Shown: piece by piece, positions 33,868 through 43,105 of the stretch | How the letters are laid out: each line of letters begins with the position of its first letter | How positions within the stretch are numbered: the first letter of the stretch is position 1 | Source: Acidimicrobiales bacterium | GTDB lineage: Bacteria > Actinomycetota > Acidimicrobiia > Acidimicrobiales > Poriferisodalaceae | DNA: 64,000 nucleotides | Assembly: GCA_041394185.1 (NCBI GenBank) | Contig: JAWKIQ010000001.1 | Span: 930,001-994,000 of the forward strand | Reading direction: 5' to 3' | Position numbers and translations under genes: made by a program | The notes under the pieces: model-generated | Told to the model about the DNA's origin: nothing | What the model saw: only the letters and a program-made list of their open reading frames with translations | Database searches by the model: none

Positions 33868-34698
33868 TCAGTGTGCGACACGCACCGGCAGCCCGATCGC
33901 CAGCACCTTGGTGTGGGCCTGGGCCGCCTCTGTGGGCATCGCCGCGGCGACACGATCCGCGTCGGCTCGCCGGCACAGAGCGGCTGCGGTTGGCCCGCTG
34001 CCGGACAAGAACGCTGTCAGTGCCCCGGCCGCAAGGGCAGCCTCGATTGCCGCCTCGGTGTGGGGGAGGGCCTGCAGGCGGTAAGGCTGGTGCAAACGGT
34101 CGGTGCACAGCGACAACACATCGAGATCGCCCGTGGCCAGCCCGGCGACCAGCATGGTGGCGTGGGCCACGTTGTGGGCAGCGTCGGCGTGGCTGACGGT
34201 CGCCGGCAGGGTCGATCTGGAGGCGTTGGTCGACACCTCACCCTTGGGTATCCACGCCACCACCGACAAGTCGTCGGGCAAAGGCACCGACACCGTCTTG
34301 CCTGCCGCCGACACGGTGAGCCCGCCGAACGTCGAGGGGGCCGCGTTGTCGGGATGCCCTTCCAGTTCGGTCGCCAGCCGCCAGATCTCGGGGCGGCTGG
34401 CGTCGAGGTCGGCTCCGTGTTGAAGCATGGCAGCAGCGATTCCGGCGACATATGAGGCCCCGGAAAAGCCCATGCCCTTGCCAGGGGGGATCTTCGACTG
34501 CCAACCCAGTGGCCCTTCACCGCCAGCCGACCGAAAGCCCACCATGGCGGGATGACCTTCGCCCGCCGGGGACAGCGTGGCGGCGCCCGGTTCGACGTCG
34601 AGGGTCAGCTCCATCGCCAATCCGAGGCAGTCGAACCCCGGGCCCAAGTTGCCACTGCTGGCCGGTGCTGAAACGATCACGGGTGCAGATTCAACCAC
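33868..34698 (-). CDS. GHMP-family kinase, homoserine kinase-like
   Basis: About 276 residues from a GTG at 34698; a GTG at 34680 is an alternative, and the longer open frame runs into the divergent TPP gene. The N-terminal APASSGNLGPGFDCLGLAME block is the ThrB hallmark. The phosphate-binding loop is PPGKGMGFSGASYVAG, where the usual Gly-Leu-Gly-Ser-Ser has changed to Gly-Met-Gly-Phe-Ser. The C-terminal GHMP domain has LSGSGPTAAALC. It would phosphorylate homoserine or a similar alcohol with ATP. No other threonine-pathway gene is nearby, so the substrate is uncertain. Confidence 0.78.
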   Translation of the reverse strand: MVESAPVIVSAPASSGNLGPGFDCLGLAMELTLDVEPGAATLSPAGEGHPAMVGFRSAGGEGPLGWQSKIPPGKGMGFSGASYVAGIAAAMLQHGADLDASRPEIWRLATELEGHPDNAAPSTFGGLTVSAAGKTVSVPLPDDLSVVAWIPKGEVSTNASRSTLPATVSHADAAHNVAHATMLVAGLATGDLDVLSLCTDRLHQPYRLQALPHTEAAIEAALAAGALTAFLSGSGPTAAALCRRADADRVAAAMPTEAAQAHTKVLAIGLPVRVAH

Positions 34699-34739
34699 AC
34701 CATTGCGCGTCCCGAAGTCGGGAGGCAGGAGGCGGTTCC

Positions 34740-36389
34740 ATGACCGACATGTCGCACGGAGGCCGCCTGGCGGCAATGGCACTGAAGGCCGCAGGTGTCG
34801 AGTGCATCTTCACGTTGTCGGGTGGCCACGTCATGGGCATCTACGACGGGTGCATCGACGAAGGCATCGAAGTGGTCGATGTACGCCACGAACAGGCAGC
34901 GGTGCACGCGGCCGACGCTTGGGCCCGACTGCACCCGGGCAAGGTCGGAGTCGCGGTACTGACCGCCGGTCCTGGTGTGACCGACGGGGTCACCGGGGTG
35001 GCCAATGCGTGGCGCGCCAACTCGCCCATCGTGGTGATAGGTGGCCAGGGTCCGTTCAACAACCTGCGGCGTGGTTCGCTGCAGGAGATGGATCACGTTT
35101 CGCTGATGCGCCCCATCTCGAAGTGGAGCGACGCGTGCTACGAGACCGGCCGCATCGCCGAGTACGTAGAGCTGGCCGTCAGGCACGCTCTGTCGGGTGT
35201 CCCAGGACCCAGCTTCCTCGAGATACCCATGGACGTCTTGCACGCACCGATCGACCTCGACGCCGTGAAGATGCCCAGATTCCGCGACTACCGAGTAGCA
35301 GCTGCGGCTCCGGACGACCTGCTCGACGAGGCCCTCGACCTGATCGCGGGCGCAGAAAGGCCCATGATCATGGCGGGCACTTCGCTCAAGTGGAGCGAGG
35401 GTGGCCCCGCCCTGGTCGAGTTCATCGACCAGACGGGCACGCCGTGTTTCGTCAACGGCATGGGGCGGGGCCAGGTGCCCTGGGACAATGCGCAGTTCTT
35501 CAACCGCACCCGACGACAAGCGCTCGACGGCGCCGACGTGGTGGTGCTCGCCGGCACCCTGCTGGACTTCCGGATGAAGTTCGGCGGTTCGATTCCCAAG
35601 GATGCGAAGATCGTCCAGCTCGACCTCGACGAGACCCTCATCGGCCAGAACCGCCCGGCCGACGTTGGCCTGGTCGGCAACCTGGGAGCCAACTTCGCGG
35701 CCCTGACCAGCCGGGCGGCCCAACGGGGTCTGGCCATCGATCACCGCTCGTATCGAGACGAACTGCGTGCGGCCGAAGAGCGCATCGAAGCCGACCTGGC
35801 CGCCCAGCTGAACAGCGCAGAGGTGCCCATCGATCCCATGCGCCTGTGCCGCGAGATCGCCGATGCCATCGACGACGACATGATCGTCATCGGCGACGGG
35901 GGAGACATCGTCGCCCAGGCCAGCAAGGTCATCAGGGTGCCGCGCAACGGTCTGTGGATGGACCCGGGGCCGCTCGGCACCCTGGGGGTGGGCATGCCGT
36001 TTGCGCTGGCGGCACAAAAGGCTCATCCCGACAAGCGCGTGGTCATCGTGTACGGCGACGGGTCTTTCGGCCTCAACGGTTTCGAGTACGACACGGCCGT
36101 GCGCTTCGGGCTGCCGATAGTGGGCATCGTCGGCAACGACGCAGCGTGGGGCCAGATGATGAGGCCCCAGGCCATGATCTATGGCCAGGATCGCCTGGTG
36201 GCCACCGAACTGGCCAGCACCCGCTACGACAAGGTCGTCGAGGCGTTGGGCGGACACGGCGAATACGTCACCGAACCAGACCAGATAGGTCCGGCCATCC
36301 GTCGGGCCCTCGACAGCGGCAAGCCGGCATTGGTCAACGTCGTGATGCGTACCGACAAGGACGCCATGAAGGGGTCTACCTACGTCTGA
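34740..36389 (+). CDS. Thiamine-pyrophosphate enzyme, acetolactate synthase/2-hydroxyacyl-CoA lyase type
   Basis: 549 residues from the ATG at 34740, which follows a GGAGG-rich ribosome binding site. The catalytic Glu sits in VRHEQAAVHAADAW, the middle domain is present, and the C-terminal TPP/Mg site runs GDGSFGLNGFE to NDAAWGQMM. Fold and length fit acetolactate synthase relatives, including oxalyl-CoA decarboxylase and 2-hydroxyacyl-CoA lyase. No regulatory subunit (IlvH/N) is adjacent, which argues against a biosynthetic acetolactate synthase. An acyl-CoA lyase role is possible given the CoA-related genes nearby, but is inference. Confidence 0.83.
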   Translation: MTDMSHGGRLAAMALKAAGVECIFTLSGGHVMGIYDGCIDEGIEVVDVRHEQAAVHAADAWARLHPGKVGVAVLTAGPGVTDGVTGVANAWRANSPIVVIGGQGPFNNLRRGSLQEMDHVSLMRPISKWSDACYETGRIAEYVELAVRHALSGVPGPSFLEIPMDVLHAPIDLDAVKMPRFRDYRVAAAAPDDLLDEALDLIAGAERPMIMAGTSLKWSEGGPALVEFIDQTGTPCFVNGMGRGQVPWDNAQFFNRTRRQALDGADVVVLAGTLLDFRMKFGGSIPKDAKIVQLDLDETLIGQNRPADVGLVGNLGANFAALTSRAAQRGLAIDHRSYRDELRAAEERIEADLAAQLNSAEVPIDPMRLCREIADAIDDDMIVIGDGGDIVAQASKVIRVPRNGLWMDPGPLGTLGVGMPFALAAQKAHPDKRVVIVYGDGSFGLNGFEYDTAVRFGLPIVGIVGNDAAWGQMMRPQAMIYGQDRLVATELASTRYDKVVEALGGHGEYVTEPDQIGPAIRRALDSGKPALVNVVMRTDKDAMKGSTYV

Positions 36390-36422
36390 CCCGACCCGCG
36401 ATGGGGCTCGTGCGAAATATTC

Positions 36423-36480
36423 TTAGCGCGAGGGTTGTCATCACTTCGAAGGTTGCGTACTCTACTTAGCAGTTCGCTAA
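36423..36480 (+). promoter_or_regulatory. Promoter and TTAGC/GCTAA operator before the phasin-like gene
   Basis: TTGTCA (36435-36440), a 17-nt spacer and TACTCT (36458-36463) form a good promoter. TTAGC (36466-36470), 5 nt, GCTAA (36476-36480) is an inverted repeat covering the expected start of transcription. A third TTAGC lies at 36423-36427, upstream of the -35 box. The layout suits repression by the XRE protein encoded two genes on. Confidence 0.5.
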
Positions 36481-36499
36481 TCACATCAGGAGAACAACC

Positions 36500-36793
36500 A
36501 TGGCCGTCATGGAAACCGTCAAGGACGCACAGACCCGTTCGATCGACACCGTCAAGACCGTGCAAGAGCAGGTGATCTCGTTCAACGAGCGCATCGCCGA
36601 CACCGTCCTGGGTGCCGTTCCCAGCTTCGAAGCCCCCTTCGGACAGTACCTGCCCAAGCCCGCCGAGGTCGTCGAGAACTACTTCTCGTTCATGGCCATG
36701 ATGCACGAGGCCAACCGCGACTTCGCCACCCGCCTCGTTGGCATCTGGAACCGCGACGAGGCCGACCAGCCCGAGGCCGAGCAGTCCAAGTGA
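36500..36793 (+). CDS. Small helical phasin/HbhA-like protein
   Basis: 97 residues, Cys-free and almost entirely helical, with heptad-like spacing of Val/Ile/Phe (KTVQEQVISFNERIADTVLG) and an acidic tail. AGGAGAA precedes the ATG. I do not recognise the family with certainty. The neighbouring XRE gene resembles mycobacterial Rv0474, which lies beside hbhA, whose Rhodococcus homologue TadA organises lipid bodies. This and the nearby WS/DGAT gene make a lipid- or PHA-granule surface role attractive, but it is inference. It has its own promoter with an inverted-repeat operator. The stop overlaps the XRE gene. Confidence 0.7.
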   Translation: MAVMETVKDAQTRSIDTVKTVQEQVISFNERIADTVLGAVPSFEAPFGQYLPKPAEVVENYFSFMAMMHEANRDFATRLVGIWNRDEADQPEAEQSK

Positions 36794-37161
36794 GTCAAGA
36801 GCCCGGCCGGGGGTCCTCCCCCAAGGCCGGCCTCGAGACGCTGGGCGAGTTCATCAAGGCCCAGCGCACCCTGCTGAAGCTCAGCCAGCGAGAGCTGGCC
36901 AAGCGCACACGCCTGTCCGACCCTTACGTCAGCCAGCTCGAGAGGGGCCTGCACGAGCCGTCGGTTCGTGTGCTGAAGGCCCTGGCGTCGGCGCTGAATG
37001 TCAGGGCCGAGACGTTGCTGTCGTACGCCGGTCTCATCGAGGACGACGACGATGCCAAGATCACGGTCGTGGAAGCGATCCAGGCCGACCCACATCTGAG
37101 CGAGGATCAAAAGATCGCTCTGTTGGGGGTGTACCGGAGCTTCCGAAGTGACCACTCGTGA
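36790..37161 (+). CDS. XRE-family transcriptional regulator (Rv0474-like)
   Basis: 123 residues from a GTG that overlaps the preceding stop by 4 bp. The HTH occupies about residues 18-73: FIKAQRTLLKLSQRELAKRT, then LSDPYVSQLERGLHEPS. A C-terminal tail (IQADPHLSEDQKIALLGVYR) closes the protein. Both parts match the Rv0474 group, which is paired with HbhA/TadA-type proteins in mycobacteria and relatives. The likely target is the TTAGC-N5-GCTAA site at the promoter of its own operon. Its stop overlaps the ligase gene by 4 bp. Confidence 0.86.
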   Translation: MSQEPGRGSSPKAGLETLGEFIKAQRTLLKLSQRELAKRTRLSDPYVSQLERGLHEPSVRVLKALASALNVRAETLLSYAGLIEDDDDAKITVVEAIQADPHLSEDQKIALLGVYRSFRSDHS

Positions 37162-38765
37162 ACGATTCGAGGACGTGTCGCATGGCTGAGGCGACGGAAC
37201 TGATGTCGATGGCCGCCCGCTTGGGCGGCCTCGACCCGTTTTTCAATTCGGCGCGGGCGCTGGCCGTGGCCAGGTGGGGTGCGGGCATCTCCGCGATGGT
37301 GGCCGCCAGCGCCACCCGCTATCCGCGCCGCGCTGCGGTGGTCGACCATCGCGGCAGCATCGACTACGCAACGCTCGATCGGTACGCCTCCAACATCGGT
37401 GGTCTGCTGCGCACCAGGGCTTCGTCTCAACTGGGCGACGGCACCGTCGGAATCTTGTGCCGCAACCATCGAGGCTTCGTGTTGGCCCAGGTGGGGGCCG
37501 AGCGCGCCGGGCGCGACGTAGTGATGCTCAGCACCGCCCTGCCGCAAGCGAGCCTGCTGGACGTGGTCGCCCGCGAACACATCGACGTGATAATCGCCGA
37601 CCTCGAGTTCGCCGACCTGGTCGAGCCGATAGTCAACGAGGGTTCGGTGCGGGTGGTGTTCGCCGACTCGTCCGAACCCGGCGGGCTCGAGGCCCTGGCC
37701 GCCGAGCGGCGTCGCTGCCCACCGCCCACGAGGCGGGGCCGCCTGGTCATCTTGACGTCGGGCACCACGGGTCCGCCCAAGGGGGCGCGACGCGACAACA
37801 AGGCGCCGGGGCTTGACGCCCTGTCGATGTTCGCGAAGGTGCCATACAGGGCTGGCGGCCAGGTGCTGGTGTGCCCGCCGCTTTTCCATGCCTGGGGCCT
37901 CAGTCAGGCCACCATCGCCCTGTCGACTGCGTCCACCCTGCACCTTCGACCCAAGTTCGAGGTCGAGTCCACAATCGGGCTAATGCGATCGACGCGGTTC
38001 GACGCCGTCGCCGTGGTGCCGCTGATGCTGAAGCGCATGCTGCGCTCGCCCGAGATCTCCGACATCAGGCGGCCGCGTCTGGTGCTCAGCAGCGGCAACG
38101 TCTTGTCGGGTGACGTAGCCCTCGAATGGATGGATCGCTTCGGCGACACCCTCTACAACTTCTACGGTTCGACCGAGGCTGCGCTGGGAACCGTCGCCGA
38201 CCCCGAGTCACTACGGCTGTCGCCAGGCACCGTTGGCAGGGCGCCCAGGGGAGTGGTCATCGGCATTCTCGACCGGGAGGGCATGCCGGTATCGGCCGGC
38301 ACCCGCGGACGCGTACACCTCAGTAGCTCGATGCGGTTCTCCGGATACACAGACGGAACCACCAGCGAGTCGTTCGGCAACCTCATGGCGACCGGCGACC
38401 TGGGCTACATGGACGAACACGGCCTCTTGCACGTCGAGGGCCGGGTCAACGACATGATCGTCACCGGTGGCGAGAACGTCTTCCCCAGCCGGGTCGAGGA
38501 GGTTCTGGAACGCTACGACGATGTCGACAACGCGGCCGTGGTCGGGCTTGCCGACGAGGAATACGGCCAACGGGTCGTGGCCTTCATAGTGCCCCGGGCC
38601 GGTCGCAAGCTCGATGTCGCCGATCTGCTCGAGTTCGCACGACACGATCTCGAGCGTTTCATGGTTCCCAAAGAGGTCAGGATCGTCGACTCGCTGCCCA
38701 TGACCACCACGGGCAAGGTCATACGCCGCGAGCTGAGGGTGCTGGGCGACCCCGACCGTCTCTGA
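37158..38765 (+). CDS. AMP-dependent acyl-CoA synthetase/ligase
   Basis: 535 residues from a GTG overlapping the XRE stop; an in-frame ATG at 37182 is also possible. ANL-superfamily motifs appear in order: LTSGTTGPPKGARR (P-loop), NFYGSTEA, GDLGYMDEHGLLHVEGR, DMIVTGGENVFPSRVEEVL, and the C-terminal catalytic lysine in TTGKVIRREL. It activates a carboxylic acid, probably a fatty acid, to its CoA thioester through an acyl-AMP. Operon context with a phasin-like protein and its regulator suggests a link to storage-lipid turnover. Confidence 0.9.
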   Translation: MNDSRTCRMAEATELMSMAARLGGLDPFFNSARALAVARWGAGISAMVAASATRYPRRAAVVDHRGSIDYATLDRYASNIGGLLRTRASSQLGDGTVGILCRNHRGFVLAQVGAERAGRDVVMLSTALPQASLLDVVAREHIDVIIADLEFADLVEPIVNEGSVRVVFADSSEPGGLEALAAERRRCPPPTRRGRLVILTSGTTGPPKGARRDNKAPGLDALSMFAKVPYRAGGQVLVCPPLFHAWGLSQATIALSTASTLHLRPKFEVESTIGLMRSTRFDAVAVVPLMLKRMLRSPEISDIRRPRLVLSSGNVLSGDVALEWMDRFGDTLYNFYGSTEAALGTVADPESLRLSPGTVGRAPRGVVIGILDREGMPVSAGTRGRVHLSSSMRFSGYTDGTTSESFGNLMATGDLGYMDEHGLLHVEGRVNDMIVTGGENVFPSRVEEVLERYDDVDNAAVVGLADEEYGQRVVAFIVPRAGRKLDVADLLEFARHDLERFMVPKEVRIVDSLPMTTTGKVIRRELRVLGDPDRL

Positions 38766-38771
38766 ACGGGT

Positions 38772-39932
38772 TCAGGCGGTTGGTGTCAGCGAGGTGACTA
38801 TCGCCTGGTCGATGTAGTCGGTGACCGACTTCTCGAACGGGAACGACAGGTGCGAGCCCTGATACCAAAGGATGCTGGGCTCGTCCCAGTGGCTCCACAG
38901 TGCCTTGACGTTGCCGGGGCGCACCCACCGGTCCAGCAGGCCTGCGTAGATGAACCTGCGATCGTGGTCGACCTGGCAATCGAGTGCCAGGGGAGAAGCC
39001 ACCTGCAACACATCGGAAAGCGAGTCCCACGACAGGCCCCACTGCTCGTAGAAGGGGGGCAGCAGCGGGTCGAGTTGGCGGCGGAATCCGCGCACCAGGT
39101 CACTTTCGGGCACACCGGCGATGACACACGCCAGGCCGGGCTCGAGGCCCGCCACCAGCGACACCATGTAGCCGCCGAGCGATATTCCCGACAGCCCCAC
39201 CGCCGGCGCCTCGTAGTTGCTGCGCAGCCAAGAAATCACGTGGCGTACGTCCCAAGCGCCGTGCGTGAGGGTGTGAACGGTGTTCATGGCACCTGCGTGA
39301 AGCACGCGGCTGCCACTGGGCCCCAGCGACCGGGGGCCGTGCAGGGGCAACACCACCGCTGCGACATTGACGCCCAGCTTCTCGAACAGGTGCCTGGCCC
39401 GAAACGACGCCAGGTCGATGGCCGGGCTGCCGGTGCGGTACCCGTTGACCAGCACCATCCATGGGCGGGGCTCGCCCTCGTGGCGCATCATCCAGACGTG
39501 GCCCTTGCGCACCGGGCGATAGTCCATCCAACGGTCGGCGCCCGGCTCGCCCTCCCAGGGCTCGTACGTGCTGGTGAAGCGGATGTGCTCGTAGCGGTAT
39601 GGGCCCGATCGGGCCGGGCGGCTCTCTACATCCTGCAGCGGACCCTGAGGATCTCGGTGGAAGCTGCGTGGGTCGGCCATCCAGCCCCGGTCTGTGTACA
39701 TGTCGTGGGCTTCGCTCAGCTCGCTGCGAAGCCTCCTGCGGAACGAGCCATCCGGGACTCGAAGCCGGCTGCTGGCCAGTTCTATCTGAAGCAGATATTC
39801 GTCGGTGACCCACTTGAAGGCCGCTGCAGGCGTCGGCTTAGCGGCGGGCAGTCCCTTTTCGGAGTGGCCACGAACCCATTCGGCGACGTCGCCCAGCGAG
39901 GGGATGAATGGCGGAATCATGGTGTCGGCCAT
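38772..39932 (-). CDS. Alpha/beta-hydrolase, ABHD18-like
   Basis: 386 residues. After about 190 residues of N-terminal extension the hydrolase core shows a His/Gly-rich PLHGPRS segment and the nucleophile elbow GISLGGYMVSL. A possible Asp lies near GLLDRWVRPGN and a His near GSHLSFPFEKS. The overall arrangement resembles the ABHD18/DUF2048-type family. Substrate and location are unknown; no signal peptide is seen. Its start overlaps the end of the upstream MarR gene by 16 bp, so the two are co-expressed and the hydrolase is a plausible target of that regulator. Confidence 0.75.
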   Translation of the reverse strand: MADTMIPPFIPSLGDVAEWVRGHSEKGLPAAKPTPAAAFKWVTDEYLLQIELASSRLRVPDGSFRRRLRSELSEAHDMYTDRGWMADPRSFHRDPQGPLQDVESRPARSGPYRYEHIRFTSTYEPWEGEPGADRWMDYRPVRKGHVWMMRHEGEPRPWMVLVNGYRTGSPAIDLASFRARHLFEKLGVNVAAVVLPLHGPRSLGPSGSRVLHAGAMNTVHTLTHGAWDVRHVISWLRSNYEAPAVGLSGISLGGYMVSLVAGLEPGLACVIAGVPESDLVRGFRRQLDPLLPPFYEQWGLSWDSLSDVLQVASPLALDCQVDHDRRFIYAGLLDRWVRPGNVKALWSHWDEPSILWYQGSHLSFPFEKSVTDYIDQAIVTSLTPTA

Positions 39933-40465
39933 CTGTGGGCCTCCGGTCTGGCCAGGGTGTGTTCGGTGGACTTGAGCATTCGTTCGAGTAGGTCGGACAA
40001 GATGATGCGCTCGTCCAGGGTGAACACGCTGAATATCTCTTTATAGGTGTCGAAGGCGCGGTCGACGAAATAAGTGTGCAAGTCGCGCCCGGCCGCGGTC
40101 AGTTCTAGCAACACCTCACGGTGGTCGGCCTCGCCGCGGCGCTTGACCACAAGCCCTAGCGCCTCGAGGCGCGAGGTTGCCCGGGTGGCCGTCGACGGTT
40201 CGACGTCCATCGCCATCGCCAGTTCGCGAACCGGGCACGGACCGTGAGCCGCGATGCTGTCGAGGGCACGGAATTGCCCGGGCTCTATCGAGTGTTCGCC
40301 GCCGGACAGTATGTGCTTGCGGAGGCGCTCGACGGTGGGGCCCAGCCTCTGGGCCCGCCATGATGTGGCGAGCTTGTGGTCGACGTCCCATTGGTCGTCG
40401 GGGCCCTCGGCCGGAAGGGCCAGCGTCCGTGGCCTGGGCGCCGGCACATTTAGCGAGCTATCCAC
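39917..40465 (-). CDS. MarR-family transcriptional regulator
   Basis: About 182 residues from a GTG at 40465; the frame is open to 40561 but the additional sequence shows no conservation pattern. The winged helix-turn-helix occupies roughly residues 75-135: CPVRELAMAMDVEPSTATRA (recognition region) and the wing KRRGEADHREVLLELT. The remaining helices would form the dimer. It is divergent from the patatin gene across about 160 bp and is co-transcribed with the ABHD18-like hydrolase. Its ligand is unknown. Confidence 0.85.
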   Translation of the reverse strand: MDSSLNVPAPRPRTLALPAEGPDDQWDVDHKLATSWRAQRLGPTVERLRKHILSGGEHSIEPGQFRALDSIAAHGPCPVRELAMAMDVEPSTATRATSRLEALGLVVKRRGEADHREVLLELTAAGRDLHTYFVDRAFDTYKEIFSVFTLDERIILSDLLERMLKSTEHTLARPEAHRWPTP

Positions 40466-40624
40466 GGTGCCCAGCCTTGCACATGCGATGGGGGTAGCGG
40501 AATGACCTGTGGCGCGGTTCACAGTTTGATCGATCTGATCTCGGCGGCATCGCGCGGTCATCGCTGGGACAGATGATGCCGATCATGACTTGACCCCGAC
40601 CGATAGTTGCATGGCGTCAGGCAT

Positions 40625-41620
40625 ATGGTTACCGTACCGCCGATGAAGGCGGCTTTGGTGCTCGGATCTGGTGGGGTGCTGGGTGGTGCTTTTCACGCCG
40701 GCGTCGTCAAAGCGCTCTACGACGTGGTGGGTGTCGACGCCAGAGACTTCCAAGTCATCGTCGGAACCAGCGCGGGCTCGATCTCGGGGGCGCTGCTGGG
40801 TGCGCGGCTGCATCCAAACGACCTCTACCGGCGTGAGACGGGCGGCACCCTCAGCCCAGCCGGCGCCAGGCTGCTCGCGGAGGCCCGCGCCAGGGTCGGC
40901 AGTGGCTACAGCGGGCCACGCCGCTCGTCGTTGGGATGGCCGGTTGCTCCCCATCTGATGTGGCGATCGGCCATGTCTGCGCTGGCCGGCGATGGTTCGG
41001 TGTCGCCAGGCGCTGCTCTGGCGGGGCTCGCCCCCAGGGGCACCACGCCCGTCGAGCCGATTCGTGCGCTGGTCGATGGTCTGGTCAGTGACCGGCCCGC
41101 GGGCACGTGGGCGTGGCCCGGCGATCCACACATCTCGGTGTGTGCAGTCGATCTGCGAAGCGGCCGTCGCACCGTCTTCGACGGCTCACAGAGCGGCGTG
41201 TCGTTTGGCGATGCCGTGGCGGCCTCGTGTTCTGTGCCCTCGGTCTTCGAACCGGTTGTCATCGGCGGCCGCACCTACACCGACGGCGGGGTTCATTCGT
41301 CAGACAACGCCGACGTCATCAGCGGCGTTCGCTGGGACCTCGTCGTGGTGAGCTCGCCTATGTCGATACACGACGTCGGGCGCCTCAGCGGGCCCTGGCA
41401 TCCGTTGAGGGTGATGACACGGCGTCAGACCGACAGCGAGGTCGCGCGGCTCGATGCCGCGCACTCGGTGGTGATTCGCCCTGGCCCCGACGACCTGCAC
41501 ACCATGGGGCCGAACATGCTCGACGGGTCCAAGCGCGCCGCCGTGGCCTTGGCTGCCTACAACACCGCATCAAACGTATTCTCCAAACGCCTCTCCGAAC
41601 ACGGGATCAAGATGAAATGA
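40625..41620 (+). CDS. Patatin-like phospholipase
   Basis: 331 residues from the ATG at 40625 (ATG 40643 and TTG 40607 are alternatives; none has a strong ribosome binding site). The oxyanion glycine loop is GSGGVLGG at residues 14-21, the nucleophile is in GTSAG (Ser49), and the catalytic Asp in TDGGVHSS. Together these make a complete Ser-Asp dyad. Such enzymes release fatty acids from phospholipids or neutral lipids. The stop overlaps the WS/DGAT start (ATGA), so lipid release and re-esterification are likely made together. Confidence 0.9.
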   Translation: MVTVPPMKAALVLGSGGVLGGAFHAGVVKALYDVVGVDARDFQVIVGTSAGSISGALLGARLHPNDLYRRETGGTLSPAGARLLAEARARVGSGYSGPRRSSLGWPVAPHLMWRSAMSALAGDGSVSPGAALAGLAPRGTTPVEPIRALVDGLVSDRPAGTWAWPGDPHISVCAVDLRSGRRTVFDGSQSGVSFGDAVAASCSVPSVFEPVVIGGRTYTDGGVHSSDNADVISGVRWDLVVVSSPMSIHDVGRLSGPWHPLRVMTRRQTDSEVARLDAAHSVVIRPGPDDLHTMGPNMLDGSKRAAVALAAYNTASNVFSKRLSEHGIKMK

Positions 41621-43077
41621 AGCAGCTCACAGGCCTGGACGCAGCGTTCCTCTATATGGAGACGCCCACTACCTTCGGTCACGTCAGCGGGCTCGGCATC
41701 TATGACGCCCCAGCCAACTCCGACGAGACCCCCTACGAGCTCTATCGCAACCGTCTCGAGGAGCGGCTTGCGGTGCTCGACCCATTCCGTCGCCGCCTGG
41801 TCGAGGTGCCCTTCGGGCTCGACCATCCGTGGTGGATCGAAGACCCCGACTTCGACCTCGACTTCCACCTGCGTCACATAGCTGTGCCGCCGCCCGGCGG
41901 GGCTCGTGAGCTGTCCGACCTGGTGGCTCGCATCATTGCCCGCCCGCTCGATCGCTCGCGGCCGCTGTGGGAGGTGTATGTCATCGAGGGGCTCGAGAAC
42001 GGGCGCTGGGCGGCCCTCACCAAGGTGCACCACGCCACCATCGACGGCGCCGCGGGCGCCGAGATGATGATGATGCTGCTCGACTCCGAGGACGCCCGCA
42101 CCGATCTCGCCATGCCCCCGCTGCCGGCGCCCGAGCGTCTTCCGACGCCCCTCGAGATGATGGGCCGCACCGCGATGAGCTATGCGTCGCGCCCCCGGCG
42201 ATTCTTCGCCGCTCAATCGCGGATGGCCGCCGACTTCTTCGAGATCATGTCGAAGAACAGCGGAGCGCTGGCCGGGGCCGTCACCGGCATGGCCCGCAAC
42301 ACCTTGCCGGGTGGCAATGGCGAGACGCGAGACGACGGCACAGGTCTGTTGGCACCGCGCACGCCGTTCAACCGCGCCATCACCGCAAACCGGCGATTCG
42401 CTTACCGGACCTACTCCCTCGACGAGGTCAAGGAGATCAAGAACCATTTCGGCGCCACGGTGAACGACGTCGTGATGGCCACCACCGCAGGCGCGCTGCG
42501 CCGCTACCTCGAGCGGCATCAGGCCCTGCCCGAAAAGCCGCTGGTCGCAGCGGTGCCGGTGTCGATCCGCACAGGCCAGGAAGAAGACATGTGGACCAAC
42601 CGCGTCTCGTCGATCGTGGCCCGTATACCCACCCACCTGACCGACCCTGGCGAGCGCATCTCGTTCGCCGCAGGGGCTATGAACGAGGCCAAGGGCAACT
42701 TCGAGTTGGTGCCTGCCGAGGCGCTTGTGAATCTGTCGGAGTTCTCGCCACCGGCCCTGTTCACGCAGGCTGCCGGCGCCATGACCCGCTTCCGCATGGG
42801 CGACCACATCGCCCAGCCGTCCAATCTGATCGTGTCGAACGTCCCCGGGCCCCGCAAGCCGATGTTCCTGGGGTCGGCGCGGCTCGTTCACTACTACCCG
42901 GTGTCGACGATCGCCGAAGGTCAGGGGCTCAACGTCACGGTGCAGAGCCTCGAGAACTGTCTCGACCTGGGGCTGGTGGCATGTCGAGAACTCATGCCAG
43001 ATCTCGAAGATCTGGCCGACGACTTCGGTGCCGAACTGGGCCATCTGCTCGAAATAGCGCGCCAGTCTGCCGGCTAG
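41617..43077 (+). CDS. Wax ester synthase/diacylglycerol acyltransferase (WS/DGAT)
   Basis: 486 residues from the ATG that overlaps the patatin stop. It opens with the family-typical LTGLDAAFLYMETPTTFGHV. The catalytic HHxxxDG motif is HHATIDG at about residues 138-144. The C-terminal half contains TVNDVVMATTAGALRRYL and SNLIVSNVPGPRKPMFL. The enzyme esterifies acyl-CoA to diacylglycerol or fatty alcohols, making triacylglycerol or wax storage lipid at the membrane/lipid-body surface. Full length. Strong evidence that the host makes neutral lipid stores, as many actinobacteria do. Confidence 0.95.
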   Translation: MKQLTGLDAAFLYMETPTTFGHVSGLGIYDAPANSDETPYELYRNRLEERLAVLDPFRRRLVEVPFGLDHPWWIEDPDFDLDFHLRHIAVPPPGGARELSDLVARIIARPLDRSRPLWEVYVIEGLENGRWAALTKVHHATIDGAAGAEMMMMLLDSEDARTDLAMPPLPAPERLPTPLEMMGRTAMSYASRPRRFFAAQSRMAADFFEIMSKNSGALAGAVTGMARNTLPGGNGETRDDGTGLLAPRTPFNRAITANRRFAYRTYSLDEVKEIKNHFGATVNDVVMATTAGALRRYLERHQALPEKPLVAAVPVSIRTGQEEDMWTNRVSSIVARIPTHLTDPGERISFAAGAMNEAKGNFELVPAEALVNLSEFSPPALFTQAAGAMTRFRMGDHIAQPSNLIVSNVPGPRKPMFLGSARLVHYYPVSTIAEGQGLNVTVQSLENCLDLGLVACRELMPDLEDLADDFGAELGHLLEIARQSAG

Positions 43078-43105
43078 CCCTCGGCTGACAGCTGCTGGTA
43101 TGGTT

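Noticed and set aside
36500..37161. Toxin-antitoxin pair (small gene plus XRE protein)
   Set aside because: The XRE protein matches the Rv0474 regulator type, the small protein looks like a phasin-like helical protein rather than a toxin, and both are joined to an acyl-CoA ligase operon.
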